Below are positions 16,406-26,567 of a stretch of 64,000 nucleotides of DNA, in pieces. The position numbers and the translations under genes were made by a program. The DNA lies in NCBI RefSeq assembly GCF_009647605.1, contig NZ_WJIF01000007.1, positions 1-64,000 of the forward strand, read 5' to 3'. The stretch's first letter is position 1, and the number at the start of each line of letters is the position of its first letter. Origin of the DNA: Agromyces agglutinans (GTDB lineage: Bacteria > Actinomycetota > Actinomycetes > Actinomycetales > Microbacteriaceae). Below the pieces are notes generated by a model. That model saw only the letters and a program-made list of their open reading frames with translations. It was not told where the DNA came from and ran no database searches.

Positions 16406-19400
16406 TCAGTCGCTCGTGCAGATGTACTGCTCGAAGTGCCCCGGCGTGCCCGAGAACGCCTTGCCCGAGTTCTTGGTGTCGTCCTTCTGGTAGGCGATGG
16501 CGGCTTCGCGATAGGCCGAGCTGTCGGGCGCAGTGACATCCGCCAGTACCGGCTGGCCGTCGAAGTCGTCGGTGACGCCCATCACGTACGCGAGCTTCTG
16601 CAGCAGCGCGAGGTTGCTCGGACTGTGCTTGCGCACGATGTTCCACCCGCCGTACGCCGCGTTGCACTCGGTGTACAGGTTGAAGGCGCCGTTCCAGTCG
16701 AGCAGCTTGTCGCCGTCGTTCGGCCCGTTCTTGGTGACGTCGCCCTGGAGCACGTCGCGGTTGTGGCCGCCATACAGCCAGTCGATGCCGTGGTGGTGCT
16801 GGCGCGTCTCCGCACCGGTACCGCCGGGCGCCGTGTCGGCGTAGGCGTCGACGAGCCGGAACCAGTCCGCCGGGTCGACACCCGGGCGGGGCTGGTAGTC
16901 GAGGATGTCGGCGCCGGCTTCCGTGTTGTCGGCGCCGTACCCGCCGTAGAGCACGTCGATCCATTCGCCGTCGGCACCGGGGTCGTTGCGTGCCGGGAGC
17001 TCGGGCGCCGTCGCGGGATGGCCGCGTCCGCCCCACATCACGTCGGCCCCGTCGTCGCCGAAGAGGTAGTCGCCGCCGGAGTCGCCGTTCATGAGGTCGT
17101 CGCCGAGCCCGCCGTGCATCGAGTCATGGCCCGGCCCGCCGCGGAGCTCGTCGTCGGCGCCCGCGGTGAGCCCGCTCGGCGACAGCGCCGATCCGTCGCC
17201 GTCATGGGTCAACGACGTGCCCCGGTAGAGCGGATGCGCCTCGAAGGGCGTGAGCACCGCGTCCTGTGCGCCGCCGTCCGGGCCTCCGAGGTTCATTCCA
17301 GGAGGGCCCTGGCTGTCGTGGGTCTGCACGTCCGGGTCGTCCGGATCGCTGCCGTCCTGCTCGACGAATCGCGTTCGCACGCCGCCGAGGTCGCCCAGCA
17401 TCGCGTCCTCGCCGTCGCCGCCCCAGAGGATGTCGGCGCCGAGCTCGCCGTACTGGTCGTCGGCGCCGTCCTCGCCGAACAGCCGGTCGGCGCCGTCCTG
17501 GCCCCACTGGCTGTCGTCGCCGTCGCCGGCGCCCGCCGAGATCAGCGGGTTGGTGCCGTCGCCGCCGAAGATCAGGTCGTCACCCCAGACGCCCGCGGCC
17601 GCCGGAGCCCCGACGTCGTACCGGGTGACCTCGCGTTCGACCACGGCCGAGCCGTCGTCGGGCGCGTCGTTGTCCGGGTACCGCTCCTCGTACACGGCGT
17701 ACTCGTCGCCGTCGAGGGTGCGGTTCAGCTCGCCGTTGTCGCCGAGCTGGAAGTCGGCCTGCCCGTCGCCGAAGACCCAGTCGCCCGCATCGCGGTGCCC
17801 CGCGACGTTCGACCCGCCGAACTGGTCGTCCTGGCCGTCGGGCTGGGCCGCGCCGACGAGGTCGGCACCGGCGCTGGGTGCGCCGGGAAGCCCGGCGGGC
17901 GGTGCGATCAGGCCGGGCAGCGCGCCGCCGACCTCGGGCGGCAGGAGGATGCCGCCGTACTGGCCCACCTGGCGGTCGCCCACGACCACGTCGGAGCCTC
18001 CGTTGCCGTGCTGCACGTCGGCACCGCCGTCGCCGAACAGGAAGTCGTTGCCGTCCTGCCCGAACTCGGCGTCCGCGCCGGACCCGCCGTTGAGCAGATC
18101 CCGGCCCGACTCGGTCGTCACCGGCGCGTCGACGTCGTGCAGCACGACGCCGCGCGGGGTCTCGACGCCGATGAGACTCGTCACGAAGTGGAATGCGTCG
18201 GGCCCGGGCTCGTCGAGCGCCGGGCACGAGGCCGGCTCGAACGCCACGCCCGGCACGTCGCGCACGATGCACGCGTTGTCGCCGGCGACGACGTCGGCTC
18301 CGCCGCCGCCCCACAGCACGTCGCCCGAGTCCGGCTGGTCGGGGAAGCTCGAGCCGCCGATGAGGTCGTCCTCGTCGGCGTTGCCCTCGAGCCAGTCGCC
18401 GTCCTGGTTGCCCTCGACCAGGTCGCCGGCGCCGTCGCCCTTCACGCGGTCGCCGCCGCCCTCGCCGAACATCCGGTCGTTGTCGGCGTTGCCGCGCATG
18501 AGGTCGCCGCCCGAGACCGCGTCGAGCGCGGCATCCGTCTTCTCGGTGTCGAGGAGGGTGACCTCGCGGAACACGCCGCCGGTCACCGGGTCGGTGCGCC
18601 AGGCGTCGGCATCGCCGGGATCGGCCTCACGCGTGAGGATCGCGTTGTCGCCCGTCATCACGTCGTCGGCGGCGTTGCCCTCCATCTCGAGCTCGCCCTC
18701 GTCGGGGGCCGCGTTCGCCCCGTCGGGGTCCGCGAGCGGGTTCACCGGCGACGAACCGCCGATCAGGTCGTCGGCACCGTCGGTTCCGTCGGGCATCGAG
18801 GCATCCGACTCCTCGTCGAAGCCGAAGATGCGGTCCTGCCCGGCGTTGCCCTCGAGGTGGTCGTCGAAGCCGCCGCCGCGCAGCGTGTCGGTGCCGTGGC
18901 CGCCGAAGCCGCGGTCGTCGCCGCCGGTCGGCCACGGGTCGCCCGCCTGCCGGAAGTCGCCCCAGACCGCGTCGTCACCGCCCGATCCGGGGTCGATCAG
19001 CGAGACCTCGGTCGACGGCGAGCCGTTGGGCGAGCCCGGCTGCCACCCGCCGGACGGGGGGCCAACGAGCCGCGCCGGCGGCGCGATCGTGCCGCGGTCG
19101 CCGACGAGGTCGTCGGGGCCCGCGCCGCCCACGAGCTGGTCGCCGTCGAGTTCGCCGAACAGCTGGTCGTAGTCCTCGTCGCCGAAGAGGGCGTCGGCGG
19201 CGTCCTGCCCGTGCAGTTCATCGCGGCCCGTGCCGCCGTCGCCGGTGTCGGGCCCGTAGGTCGAGGCGTCGGCCGACGGCGTGATGGTCACCGCGTCGAG
19301 CGCGTCGAGCGACCCGTTCAACCCGGCGTCGATCGTGACGTCGTCGCCGAAGCCCCGGTCGTGGTCGGGTCCGCCGAAGAACGTGTCACCGGCGTCGGCC

Positions 19401-22400
19401 GCGTTCACGGCGATGCCGCCGCCGATGACGAGGTCGATGCCCTCCTGGCCGTGCACCGCATCGGATGCCCCGTTGCCGAGCACGACATCGGAGCCGGGTC
19501 CGCCGAACGCCTGGTCGGCGTCGCCGTCGCCCCAGACCTCGTCGTCGCCGGTCTCGCCCTGGAGCGTGTCCTCGCCGCCGTTGCCGTGGACGAGGTCGCC
19601 GTCGCCGCCGCCGAACGCGGTGTCACCGCCGCCTTCACCGTAGATGCGGTCGGGGCCGGCTCCACCGCCGAGCGACGGGTCGCCGACGCCGGCGGTCTCG
19701 CTCGGCTGCGCCACGCGGCTGCCCGGTGCGCCGGTGATCGTGCCGTCGTCGCCGAGGACGAGGTCGGCTCCCGCGCCGCCGTCAGCACGGTCGGCGCCGG
19801 TCGTGCCGGCATCGGCCGCGCCGTCGCCGTCGCCGATCAGTTCGTCGTCGCCGTCGTCGCCGAAGAGGCCGTCGTCACCGCCGCCGCCCCACACGAGGTC
19901 GCCGCCCGGGCCGCCGCGCAGGTCGGGATCGCCGTCGGACTGGCCGTGCACGTCGTCATCGCCGTCCTCGCCCCAGGCCTGGTCGGCACCCCGGCCGCCC
20001 CAGAGGTGGTCGCCGCCGCCCGATCCGTAGATCCGGTCGTGGCCGTCGCCGCCCTGGACGCGGTCCTCGGAGGCATCCACGCCCGTGGCCACGAGCCGGT
20101 ATCCACCGTAGACGACGTCCTCGCGTCCGCCGCCGAAGATCGTGTCGGCGCCACCCTCGCCCTCGATGCGGTCGAGGCCGTCGGTTCCCGGCGCGGGATC
20201 GCCCTCGGGCTCGACCGTGTCGTCGGACGGATCGGCGTCGGGCGGGTCGTCGCCGAAGATGCGGTCGTCGCCGCTGCCGCCGGTCAGGCCGTCGTCTCCG
20301 GCGCCGCCGATGATGAGGTCGCCGCCGTCGAACCGGTTCGGCTTGTCGGCGGGCGGCGTCTGGCCCGGCGGCACCGAGAGCTTGTCCTTGCCGCCCCGGA
20401 CCGTGTCGTTGCCCGCGTCGCCGCGCAGCACGTCGGCCTCGAGTCCGCCGTCGATCGTGTCCGAAAGCCCGCCGCCGCGCAGCGTGTCCACGCCGTCGCC
20501 GCCGATGAGCGTGTCGGTGCCCTCGCCCGTGCCGTCGCCGTGGTCGCCGGAGGCCGTGTTCGTGCCGTTGCCCAGCGTGATCGAGTCGGCGCCGTTGCCG
20601 CCGTTCACGGTGTCGTCGCCGTCACCGGTGACGATCTTGTCGTCGCCGTCGCCGAGCGTGGATGCCTCGACGGGCGCCGTGAACGGCCAGCTCGCGGCCG
20701 GATCGGCCGGCGACGCGGGGTCGAGGTCGCCGGGCTTCGAGCCCGGCCCCGATCCGTTGAAGAGGAACGCGTCGTTGCCGCCGAGCGCGTCGATGATCCG
20801 CACGCCGACTCCCGACCGCGTCTCGGTGTAGCCGAACGCGCTCACGCTGAACTCGTACGCGCCACCGCCGTCGGGTGCCGCCGACAGCTGGCGTACGGCG
20901 TACGACTCGCTCTCGACGTCCTCGAAGGCACCGCGGTCCGAGACCCGCGAGCCGACGTTCAGCACGACCCACCCGCCTTCCTCGGTGGCGAGCACGGGGG
21001 TCTGCTCCTCGCACGACGAGGAGAACTCGAAGAGCGTGATCTCGGCCAGTCGCCAGCTGTCGGAGTAGCAGAACGGGCACGGCCCGAACTCGGCGTACAC
21101 CTCGAGGAACGCGATCAGCTTGCCCTCGATGTCGAACAGGCAGATCGGCGTCTTGAACTTCGCGACGATCTCGTCGATGTGCATCCGGCCGTCGGCCTCG
21201 GGCGTGTCGTTCAGGTTGAGCCCGAACGTCGCCGTGATGCCGCCCTTGACGCCGGCCTCGGCGATGAAGATGTCGAGCTTGGCGCCGGCGGTGATCGTGC
21301 CCGACACCGTGAACTCGGGGATGTCCTTGCCCGAGGCATCCAGGTCGGTCAGGTACAGGCTCTGCAGGAACGCGGAGCCCGCCTTCGCGGCCGCGTCGAG
21401 CGGGCTCTCGATGGTCGGGTCCGCGAACAGCGACTCGGCGAGCATCCGGACCCCGCGGGTCGACACACCGGCGCCGACCTGCGCCGAGACGTCGAGCGCC
21501 CCGCCGATCGTCACGTACAGCACGCCGAAGAACGGGCCGAAGCTCTGCGTGTACTCCATGTGCACGCCGAGCGCGTCGGGCCGCCACTCGACGACCGAGC
21601 AGTCCTTGCCGAGGAGCAGGCCCACGAGGCAGCTCGGGTCGTCGAACATCGGGAACGAGAAGTCGGACTCGCTGGGCTCGGCCTCCTGGCGCACGGTGTC
21701 GAAGTCGTCGGACTTCTCGCCGAGCGCGCCGGACACCTGCCCTTCGACGAGCCCCTCGTCGACGTCGATCGGACCGTCGACGACGTCGGTCGCCCGGTCG
21801 GGCGTCAACGGCGAGCCGCGCGCGACCTCGGTCGACAGCGCCAGATGCTCGACGAGCACGAACGGCTCGCCGTCGGCCAGTCCCTGCACCTGTTCGAGGA
21901 AGCCGAACAGCTGGTCGATGTCCTCCAACAGCGAGACGTCGACGACGCCGAACAGCTCGGCGAGGTCGACCATGGTGACCGGATCGCCGCCGAAGTACTG
22001 CGAGAGGTCGCTGATCACGGGGATCGGAGAGAACAGGAACTCGCGCACGGGCTTGGTCGGCGCGAGGATCGGGTCGAGCGTGCGCAGCACGTCGCCGAAC
22101 ATCCTCGTGAACATCTGGCCGGGTGCGACGGCGATGCGGTCGAGCGAGATCTCGGGATCGCCGAGCCCGTCGCCGTCGAAGGTCCACCCGAGCGCGAAGT
22201 CCGCGGTGAAGGTGGGCAGCGTGTCGTTCACGTTGCCGCCGTCGGCGATGCCGGTCGAGAGGTGCAGGTCGAGGGTGATGCCGCCCTCGATGCGCGGCTC
22301 GCCGAGGAACCCGCCGATGTCCTCCGACAGGAACGAGGTGATCGGCATCACGGTCGTGCAGTGCGCGCCGCCCGTGACGTTGGCGCCGTAGGTCGCCGGA

Positions 22401-25400
22401 TCGAGGGCGTCGCAGCCCGGGGCCTCGAGTCCGAGCTGGGCGGTCAGGCGCGCGCCGCTGGGCAGCGCCGGATCCGTGCTCCGGTCGGTCGCCTCCATGC
22501 CGATGAAGCCGATCCGGCCCGTGATCGGAACGCCTGGGGCGAGGTTCGCGCCCACGTTGACGCGGATCTCCTCGAGGCCGCCGTCGGCCTCCGGGTCGGC
22601 CGCACCCGTTCCCGGCACGGGGTTGTCGAGCAGGTAGAAGCCGTCGTCGCGGGACACGCCGAAGCCGAGCTCGACGGTCCAGCCGGCGCTGGCCGTGACC
22701 GTGCCCGTGAGCGTGATCGGCAGGCCGGGCAGGCCGAGGCTCAGCGGGATGTCGGCCACGCCCGGGCAGGCCACGGCGTCGCCCACGGGGCATCCGCTCC
22801 CGGCGAGGTCGCGGGCACCCTGCCCGAGCTCGAGCTCGAAGCGCAGGTCACGCAGCGCGGTCAGCGACTCGGAGCCGGTGCACAGCACGTCGGTGCCGCC
22901 CGAGTCGCAGATCGCGACGACGCGGATGTCGGTGATGCTCGGCACGTCGTCGGCGTCGGCCGGCGAGACGCCGACCGCGCCGTACGAGCTGTCGCGCAGG
23001 ACGCCGGCGGCGATCAGCTTCTCGGCGAGCACATCGCGGATGCCGCCGTCGCCGTAGACGGCCGCGTTCACGTCGGCGTCGGGCAGGCCGGGGATCTGCG
23101 GGTCGTCGAGGAACGACTTCACGGTGCCGAGTCCGTCTGCGAGCTCGGTGAGGTCGTCGCCGACGACCGGCAGCTCGCCGCCCGCCTGGCTCGCGGTGAT
23201 CGCGAGGCCGAGGATCGTGCTGATCGTCTTCAGCCCGTCCTCGAAGCTGTCGAAGCTGAACGCCGCGGTGTCCAGGAGGTTCCCGAGCGAGCTCGGCGCC
23301 GAGACATCCGGCGCCGATGTCAGGTCGTCGACCGACACGGTGAGGTAGTCGGAGGAATCCGGCGTCGCCGGGTCGGCGCCGCTGGGCAGCTGGAGCCCGG
23401 TGCCGATGTCGACGAGCACGGGCATCGCGGCGCACGCGAACGCACCCTCGACGGGCGCCTGGCCCGGCGCGTCGCACGTGTACTTCCCGCCCTCGGCGGG
23501 CGAGGTCGCCGTGAAGCCGAAGGTGCCGGAGAAGAAGTCGGCGAGCTCGAGCGGCGCCTCGGCGGGGTCGCCCGGCTCCGGTGCGTCGCTGCGTTCGAGC
23601 GCGAACCGCACGCCGACCGCGATGCGGCCGGTCTGGTTCGCTGCGTCGCCGAGCTGGGCGGCGAACGGCCCGAGGTGCACGCCGAGCTGCGTGGAGCCGG
23701 GCGAGGTCTCGGTGACCTCGGCGGTCACGCTGACCCGGCTGGAGTCGAGCAGTCGCGGCGGTGCGGCGGCGTCCGGTTCGAGCCCGATCAGCAGCCCGAG
23801 GTCGAGGTCGGCGGTGAGCGCGGCGTGCAGCGCGCCCTCACCGCTCGTGCCGGCGATGGCGGGGAGGTCGGCGTCGAGCAGCGACATCGGCACGTCCGTC
23901 TCGGCGACCTTCGTGCCCTCGAGGCCCGTGACGAGCGCGGGCTCGACGCCGCCGCCGGCGTCGAGGTCGCGCAGACGGAAGCCGACGTCGAGGCCGAGTG
24001 CCGTCTCGAGCCCCTGCTCGAGCGAGCCGAGGTCGACGGGCAGCGAGCCGCCCCGGAACTCGTCGTACTGCTCCTTCAGGCCCGTCGTGTCGCGGAGGAT
24101 GCGCTCGAGGCCGCGGTTCAGGAACGGCACGGTCGGCGAACCGCCGAGCACGCTGTCGACGGTGTCGAGCGCCGCCACGACCTCGCCGACGCCGTCGAGC
24201 GCGCGGCCGAGGAGCGCCGACGGCTCCGACGTGTCGATGTCGAGTGCGCGCAGGAGCTCCATCTCCTGGTTGCCGGGCGTCACCGTGTAGGCGGTGTGGT
24301 CGAAGCCGGTGCCGGTGACCGTGAACATGCCGGGCGACTCCGTCAGGTGCTGCGCGGGGTCCGCGCCGTGGCCGTCGACCTCGTAGGCCGCCTCGATCGC
24401 CGCTCGCCGCTCGGCGATCGCGACCGGGAAGGCGGGCGGCGCGCCCTCGTGCTCGTACAGGCCGGGAATGAGGTCGGTCAGTCGCGGCGTCGCCGGCTCG
24501 CCGGCCGCCGGGTCGACGTCGGCCTCGGTCGTCGAGGCCGAGCCGTCCTGCTGGAACGACCAGGCGCCGCCGACCGTCGCGGGGACGAAGCCGAGCTGCC
24601 CCTCGCCCCGCACGGCCGCGGAGACCTCGTAGACGAGGCGGAGCTCGGCGCCGTCGACGAGCTCGGTCTCGAAGCGCTCGTAGACCATCGGCGACTCGAA
24701 CTCGACGACGGCGGTCGCCGGGTCGTCGCTCGCGGGAGCGGCCTCGGCGAGGTCGATCACGATGGGCAGGTCGATGTCGACCGCGAGGTCGGTGGGCGCC
24801 TCGACCGGGTCGCCGCTCGCGGCGACGCCCCGCAGGCCCGTGTCGTCGAGCAACTGGTCGCCGAAGGCGGTCTGGCCGGGCGGCGGCGTGTCGTCGGGCT
24901 GCTGGTCCTCGAGCTCGGGGGCGACGTCGGGCGCGCCGTCGAGCTCGGAGTGGATGACGAAGTCCAGTCGCACCGACTCGTCGTCGCGGTCGTAGACGGG
25001 CGTGATCGTCGCGGGCGCACCGGGGATGTCGCTCGCGATCCGGGCTGCCAGGTCGCCGACGGTGGCGATGCCGACGTCGATCAGGGGCTGCGGGTTGGCG
25101 GGGTCGGGCGTCGGATCGGGCGTGACCTCGAAGAGGTCCTCGGCCAGCTTGGCGAACTCCCCGCCGAGGTCGTACAGGTCGGCGAGCGTCCCGCTCGCGA
25201 GCGGCAGCGCCGCATCCACGTTCGGGTGCCGCTGGAGGGCGCGCAGCAGCGTGCCATACTGCACGAGGCCCGAGACCAGGTCGACCGGGCCGAGGCGGGT
25301 GAACGCCTCGAACGCGGCGAGGTCGTCGTCGGTCGCGGTCAGCTCGGCGAGCGGCTCGGGCACCGCGCCGAGGTCGGCGTCGAGCACCAGCGACGGGGGC

Positions 25401-26374
25401 GGCGTGGTCGAGAGCCCGAGCAGTTCGGACCCGAACCGCAGGTCGGCTGCCGCCGAGCCGGCGAGGGCGAACGTCGTGAGCTGCTCGGCGGGGGCGGTGA
25501 GCTCCCCCGGTACGACCTCGGTGCCCTCGAGGGCCGGCTCGAACATCGTGAGACGTCCGTCGGCGTTGGTGTCGTCGATGGTGCCGGTCCAGTCGGCGTC
25601 GACGTCGACGGTGCTCCCGTCGAGGATCTCGACGTCGGCCACGCCGACCGCGGCGCCGCCGCCGGGGAACGCGAACGCGTCGCCGCCCGCCAGGTCGGCC
25701 GTGAGGGCGACTCCCGGGTCGCCCTCGGTGGTGTCGAGCCAGAAGCGGGCGCCGAGCGCGTCGGTGCGGATGCGCCCCGAGAACTCGAAGGCGACGGCGT
25801 ACGGGGCGGGGTCCGACTCGGCGGTCGTGAGCGTCAGCGGTTCACCGCCGGGGCCATCGGGGTCGGTGATCGCGAGCGGCACGTCGATCGTGCGCGACAC
25901 CCGCAGCGTGAGGTCGAATCCACGGGCGTCGCCGTCGGGCACGAGGTTCGCCACCGACACGTCCAGCGAGCTGCCTGCGACGTCGGCGTCGAGGCCGTCA
26001 ACCTGCTGCATGAAGTCGGCGAGGCCCGCCGTGGGCGGCCCGCTCACGAGCGCATCCTTCACGCCCTGCTGGAGGACCGCCGCGAGCTGCAGCGCGGCGC
26101 CCGGGATGACGGGGGCGACGCCGGGCGACGTGTCGGCGAGCGGCAAGGCCTCGGCGAGCGGTCCGGTGTCCTCGTAGTCGGCGAGCGCGACCGCCGCGAG
26201 TGCGGCGATGCCCGCGCGGGCTCCGGCGACGTCGTCGGGTTCGACGATGAGGTCCTCCGCTGCTGCCGGCGCGATCACGCCGGTGATACCGAGCGCCCAC
26301 GCGGTGACGACGGCGACGGCCGCCGCGCTCGCTCGTGTGCCGGCCGATTCGTTCGGGCGCGAATGGGCGCGCAT
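16406..26374 (-). CDS. Giant secreted RTX-repeat calcium-binding protein (3322 aa)
   Basis: Starts at ATG 26374 with a Sec signal peptide: charged MRAHSRPNESAGTRAS, a hydrophobic core (AAAVAVVTAWALGITGVIA) and AxA-like PAAAE cleavage region. Residues ~40-1850 form a long non-repetitive, acidic, Ala/Gly/Asp-rich part with few cysteines. Residues ~1870-3200 are packed with RTX nonapeptide-like units (GGDGVDTLRGG, GGAGDDGLTGG, GDDDVHG and so on) that form Ca2+-filled beta-rolls. The last ~120 residues are not repeats and end in EQYICTSD. No LPxTG, SLH or choline-binding module is seen, so the protein may be released or held otherwise. RTX proteins of Gram-negatives leave by type I secretion; here no such exporter is adjacent, and the Sec signal points to another route. 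Likely an adhesin, surface layer or matrix protein. Confidence 0.9.
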   Translation of the reverse strand: MRAHSRPNESAGTRASAAAVAVVTAWALGITGVIAPAAAEDLIVEPDDVAGARAGIAALAAVALADYEDTGPLAEALPLADTSPGVAPVIPGAALQLAAVLQQGVKDALVSGPPTAGLADFMQQVDGLDADVAGSSLDVSVANLVPDGDARGFDLTLRVSRTIDVPLAITDPDGPGGEPLTLTTAESDPAPYAVAFEFSGRIRTDALGARFWLDTTEGDPGVALTADLAGGDAFAFPGGGAAVGVADVEILDGSTVDVDADWTGTIDDTNADGRLTMFEPALEGTEVVPGELTAPAEQLTTFALAGSAAADLRFGSELLGLSTTPPPSLVLDADLGAVPEPLAELTATDDDLAAFEAFTRLGPVDLVSGLVQYGTLLRALQRHPNVDAALPLASGTLADLYDLGGEFAKLAEDLFEVTPDPTPDPANPQPLIDVGIATVGDLAARIASDIPGAPATITPVYDRDDESVRLDFVIHSELDGAPDVAPELEDQQPDDTPPPGQTAFGDQLLDDTGLRGVAASGDPVEAPTDLAVDIDLPIVIDLAEAAPASDDPATAVVEFESPMVYERFETELVDGAELRLVYEVSAAVRGEGQLGFVPATVGGAWSFQQDGSASTTEADVDPAAGEPATPRLTDLIPGLYEHEGAPPAFPVAIAERRAAIEAAYEVDGHGADPAQHLTESPGMFTVTGTGFDHTAYTVTPGNQEMELLRALDIDTSEPSALLGRALDGVGEVVAALDTVDSVLGGSPTVPFLNRGLERILRDTTGLKEQYDEFRGGSLPVDLGSLEQGLETALGLDVGFRLRDLDAGGGVEPALVTGLEGTKVAETDVPMSLLDADLPAIAGTSGEGALHAALTADLDLGLLIGLEPDAAAPPRLLDSSRVSVTAEVTETSPGSTQLGVHLGPFAAQLGDAANQTGRIAVGVRFALERSDAPEPGDPAEAPLELADFFSGTFGFTATSPAEGGKYTCDAPGQAPVEGAFACAAMPVLVDIGTGLQLPSGADPATPDSSDYLTVSVDDLTSAPDVSAPSSLGNLLDTAAFSFDSFEDGLKTISTILGLAITASQAGGELPVVGDDLTELADGLGTVKSFLDDPQIPGLPDADVNAAVYGDGGIRDVLAEKLIAAGVLRDSSYGAVGVSPADADDVPSITDIRVVAICDSGGTDVLCTGSESLTALRDLRFELELGQGARDLAGSGCPVGDAVACPGVADIPLSLGLPGLPITLTGTVTASAGWTVELGFGVSRDDGFYLLDNPVPGTGAADPEADGGLEEIRVNVGANLAPGVPITGRIGFIGMEATDRSTDPALPSGARLTAQLGLEAPGCDALDPATYGANVTGGAHCTTVMPITSFLSEDIGGFLGEPRIEGGITLDLHLSTGIADGGNVNDTLPTFTADFALGWTFDGDGLGDPEISLDRIAVAPGQMFTRMFGDVLRTLDPILAPTKPVREFLFSPIPVISDLSQYFGGDPVTMVDLAELFGVVDVSLLEDIDQLFGFLEQVQGLADGEPFVLVEHLALSTEVARGSPLTPDRATDVVDGPIDVDEGLVEGQVSGALGEKSDDFDTVRQEAEPSESDFSFPMFDDPSCLVGLLLGKDCSVVEWRPDALGVHMEYTQSFGPFFGVLYVTIGGALDVSAQVGAGVSTRGVRMLAESLFADPTIESPLDAAAKAGSAFLQSLYLTDLDASGKDIPEFTVSGTITAGAKLDIFIAEAGVKGGITATFGLNLNDTPEADGRMHIDEIVAKFKTPICLFDIEGKLIAFLEVYAEFGPCPFCYSDSWRLAEITLFEFSSSCEEQTPVLATEEGGWVVLNVGSRVSDRGAFEDVESESYAVRQLSAAPDGGGAYEFSVSAFGYTETRSGVGVRIIDALGGNDAFLFNGSGPGSKPGDLDPASPADPAASWPFTAPVEASTLGDGDDKIVTGDGDDTVNGGNGADSITLGNGTNTASGDHGDGTGEGTDTLIGGDGVDTLRGGGLSDTIDGGLEADVLRGDAGNDTVRGGKDKLSVPPGQTPPADKPNRFDGGDLIIGGAGDDGLTGGSGDDRIFGDDPPDADPSDDTVEPEGDPAPGTDGLDRIEGEGGADTIFGGGREDVVYGGYRLVATGVDASEDRVQGGDGHDRIYGSGGGDHLWGGRGADQAWGEDGDDDVHGQSDGDPDLRGGPGGDLVWGGGGDDGLFGDDGDDELIGDGDGAADAGTTGADRADGGAGADLVLGDDGTITGAPGSRVAQPSETAGVGDPSLGGGAGPDRIYGEGGGDTAFGGGDGDLVHGNGGEDTLQGETGDDEVWGDGDADQAFGGPGSDVVLGNGASDAVHGQEGIDLVIGGGIAVNAADAGDTFFGGPDHDRGFGDDVTIDAGLNGSLDALDAVTITPSADASTYGPDTGDGGTGRDELHGQDAADALFGDEDYDQLFGELDGDQLVGGAGPDDLVGDRGTIAPPARLVGPPSGGWQPGSPNGSPSTEVSLIDPGSGGDDAVWGDFRQAGDPWPTGGDDRGFGGHGTDTLRGGGFDDHLEGNAGQDRIFGFDEESDASMPDGTDGADDLIGGSSPVNPLADPDGANAAPDEGELEMEGNAADDVMTGDNAILTREADPGDADAWRTDPVTGGVFREVTLLDTEKTDAALDAVSGGDLMRGNADNDRMFGEGGGDRVKGDGAGDLVEGNQDGDWLEGNADEDDLIGGSSFPDQPDSGDVLWGGGGADVVAGDNACIVRDVPGVAFEPASCPALDEPGPDAFHFVTSLIGVETPRGVVLHDVDAPVTTESGRDLLNGGSGADAEFGQDGNDFLFGDGGADVQHGNGGSDVVVGDRQVGQYGGILLPPEVGGALPGLIAPPAGLPGAPSAGADLVGAAQPDGQDDQFGGSNVAGHRDAGDWVFGDGQADFQLGDNGELNRTLDGDEYAVYEERYPDNDAPDDGSAVVEREVTRYDVGAPAAAGVWGDDLIFGGDGTNPLISAGAGDGDDSQWGQDGADRLFGEDGADDQYGELGADILWGGDGEDAMLGDLGGVRTRFVEQDGSDPDDPDVQTHDSQGPPGMNLGGPDGGAQDAVLTPFEAHPLYRGTSLTHDGDGSALSPSGLTAGADDELRGGPGHDSMHGGLGDDLMNGDSGGDYLFGDDGADVMWGGRGHPATAPELPARNDPGADGEWIDVLYGGYGADNTEAGADILDYQPRPGVDPADWFRLVDAYADTAPGGTGAETRQHHHGIDWLYGGHNRDVLQGDVTKNGPNDGDKLLDWNGAFNLYTECNAAYGGWNIVRKHSPSNLALLQKLAYVMGVTDDFDGQPVLADVTAPDSSAYREAAIAYQKDDTKNSGKAFSGTPGHFEQYICTSD
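16750..20800 (-). repeat. RTX nonapeptide repeat block
   Basis: About 4 kb of degenerate 27-base-like units coding for GGxGxDxLx variants, often broken by inserts such as 'TRFVEQDGSDPDDPD' type spacers. The DNA is correspondingly rich in GTCGTCGCC-like runs. It corresponds to residues ~1870-3200. Confidence 0.85.
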
Positions 26375-26567
26375 GATTCCCCCCGGTGTCGCCAGTTCCC
26401 CTGCGGCGCCCGCGTGGCTGCGAGCACCATCGCCCGTTGTACTCCTGCCGCGACCGCCGAGACAAGAGAACCCCTCACTTCTGGGGGTAGCCGAATGTCC
26501 GCCCCCTCGCTGTCAAGGGGCCGCGGTTTCGCGGCATCCGTCGAGACGAGCCGCCTATGATCGGCGC
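26375..26567. promoter_or_regulatory. Divergent control region with inverted repeat
   Basis: Between the RTX gene and the plus-strand gene at 26568. It holds ACCCC (26470-26474) and GGGGT (26484-26488), a 5-base inverted repeat over a 9-base spacer, 96 bases upstream of the RTX start, and a second GGGG/CCCC pair near 26503-26521. They may be regulator sites for the RTX gene; no clear -10 could be placed for it. Confidence 0.35.
26556..26561 (+). promoter_or_regulatory. -10 box TATGAT of a leaderless promoter
   Basis: TATGAT, one base from the ideal TATAAT, ends six bases before the ATG at 26568. It also decides the start: the alternative ATG at 26598 has no promoter or ribosome site at the right distance. 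Confidence 0.55.

Noticed and set aside
20600..20800. RTX repeat DNA as a CRISPR or satellite array
   Set aside because: The units are in-frame, degenerate and coding for GGxGxD repeats, without constant spacers or identical direct repeats.
16169..26560. 3463-codon open frame on the plus strand, antisense to the RTX gene
   Set aside because: It is codon-aligned with the RTX gene on the other strand. Stops there need TTA, CTA or TCA sense codons, which are almost never used at this GC content, so the frame stays open by default. Its translation is a low-complexity Arg/Ala/Val/Glu mixture without a domain.
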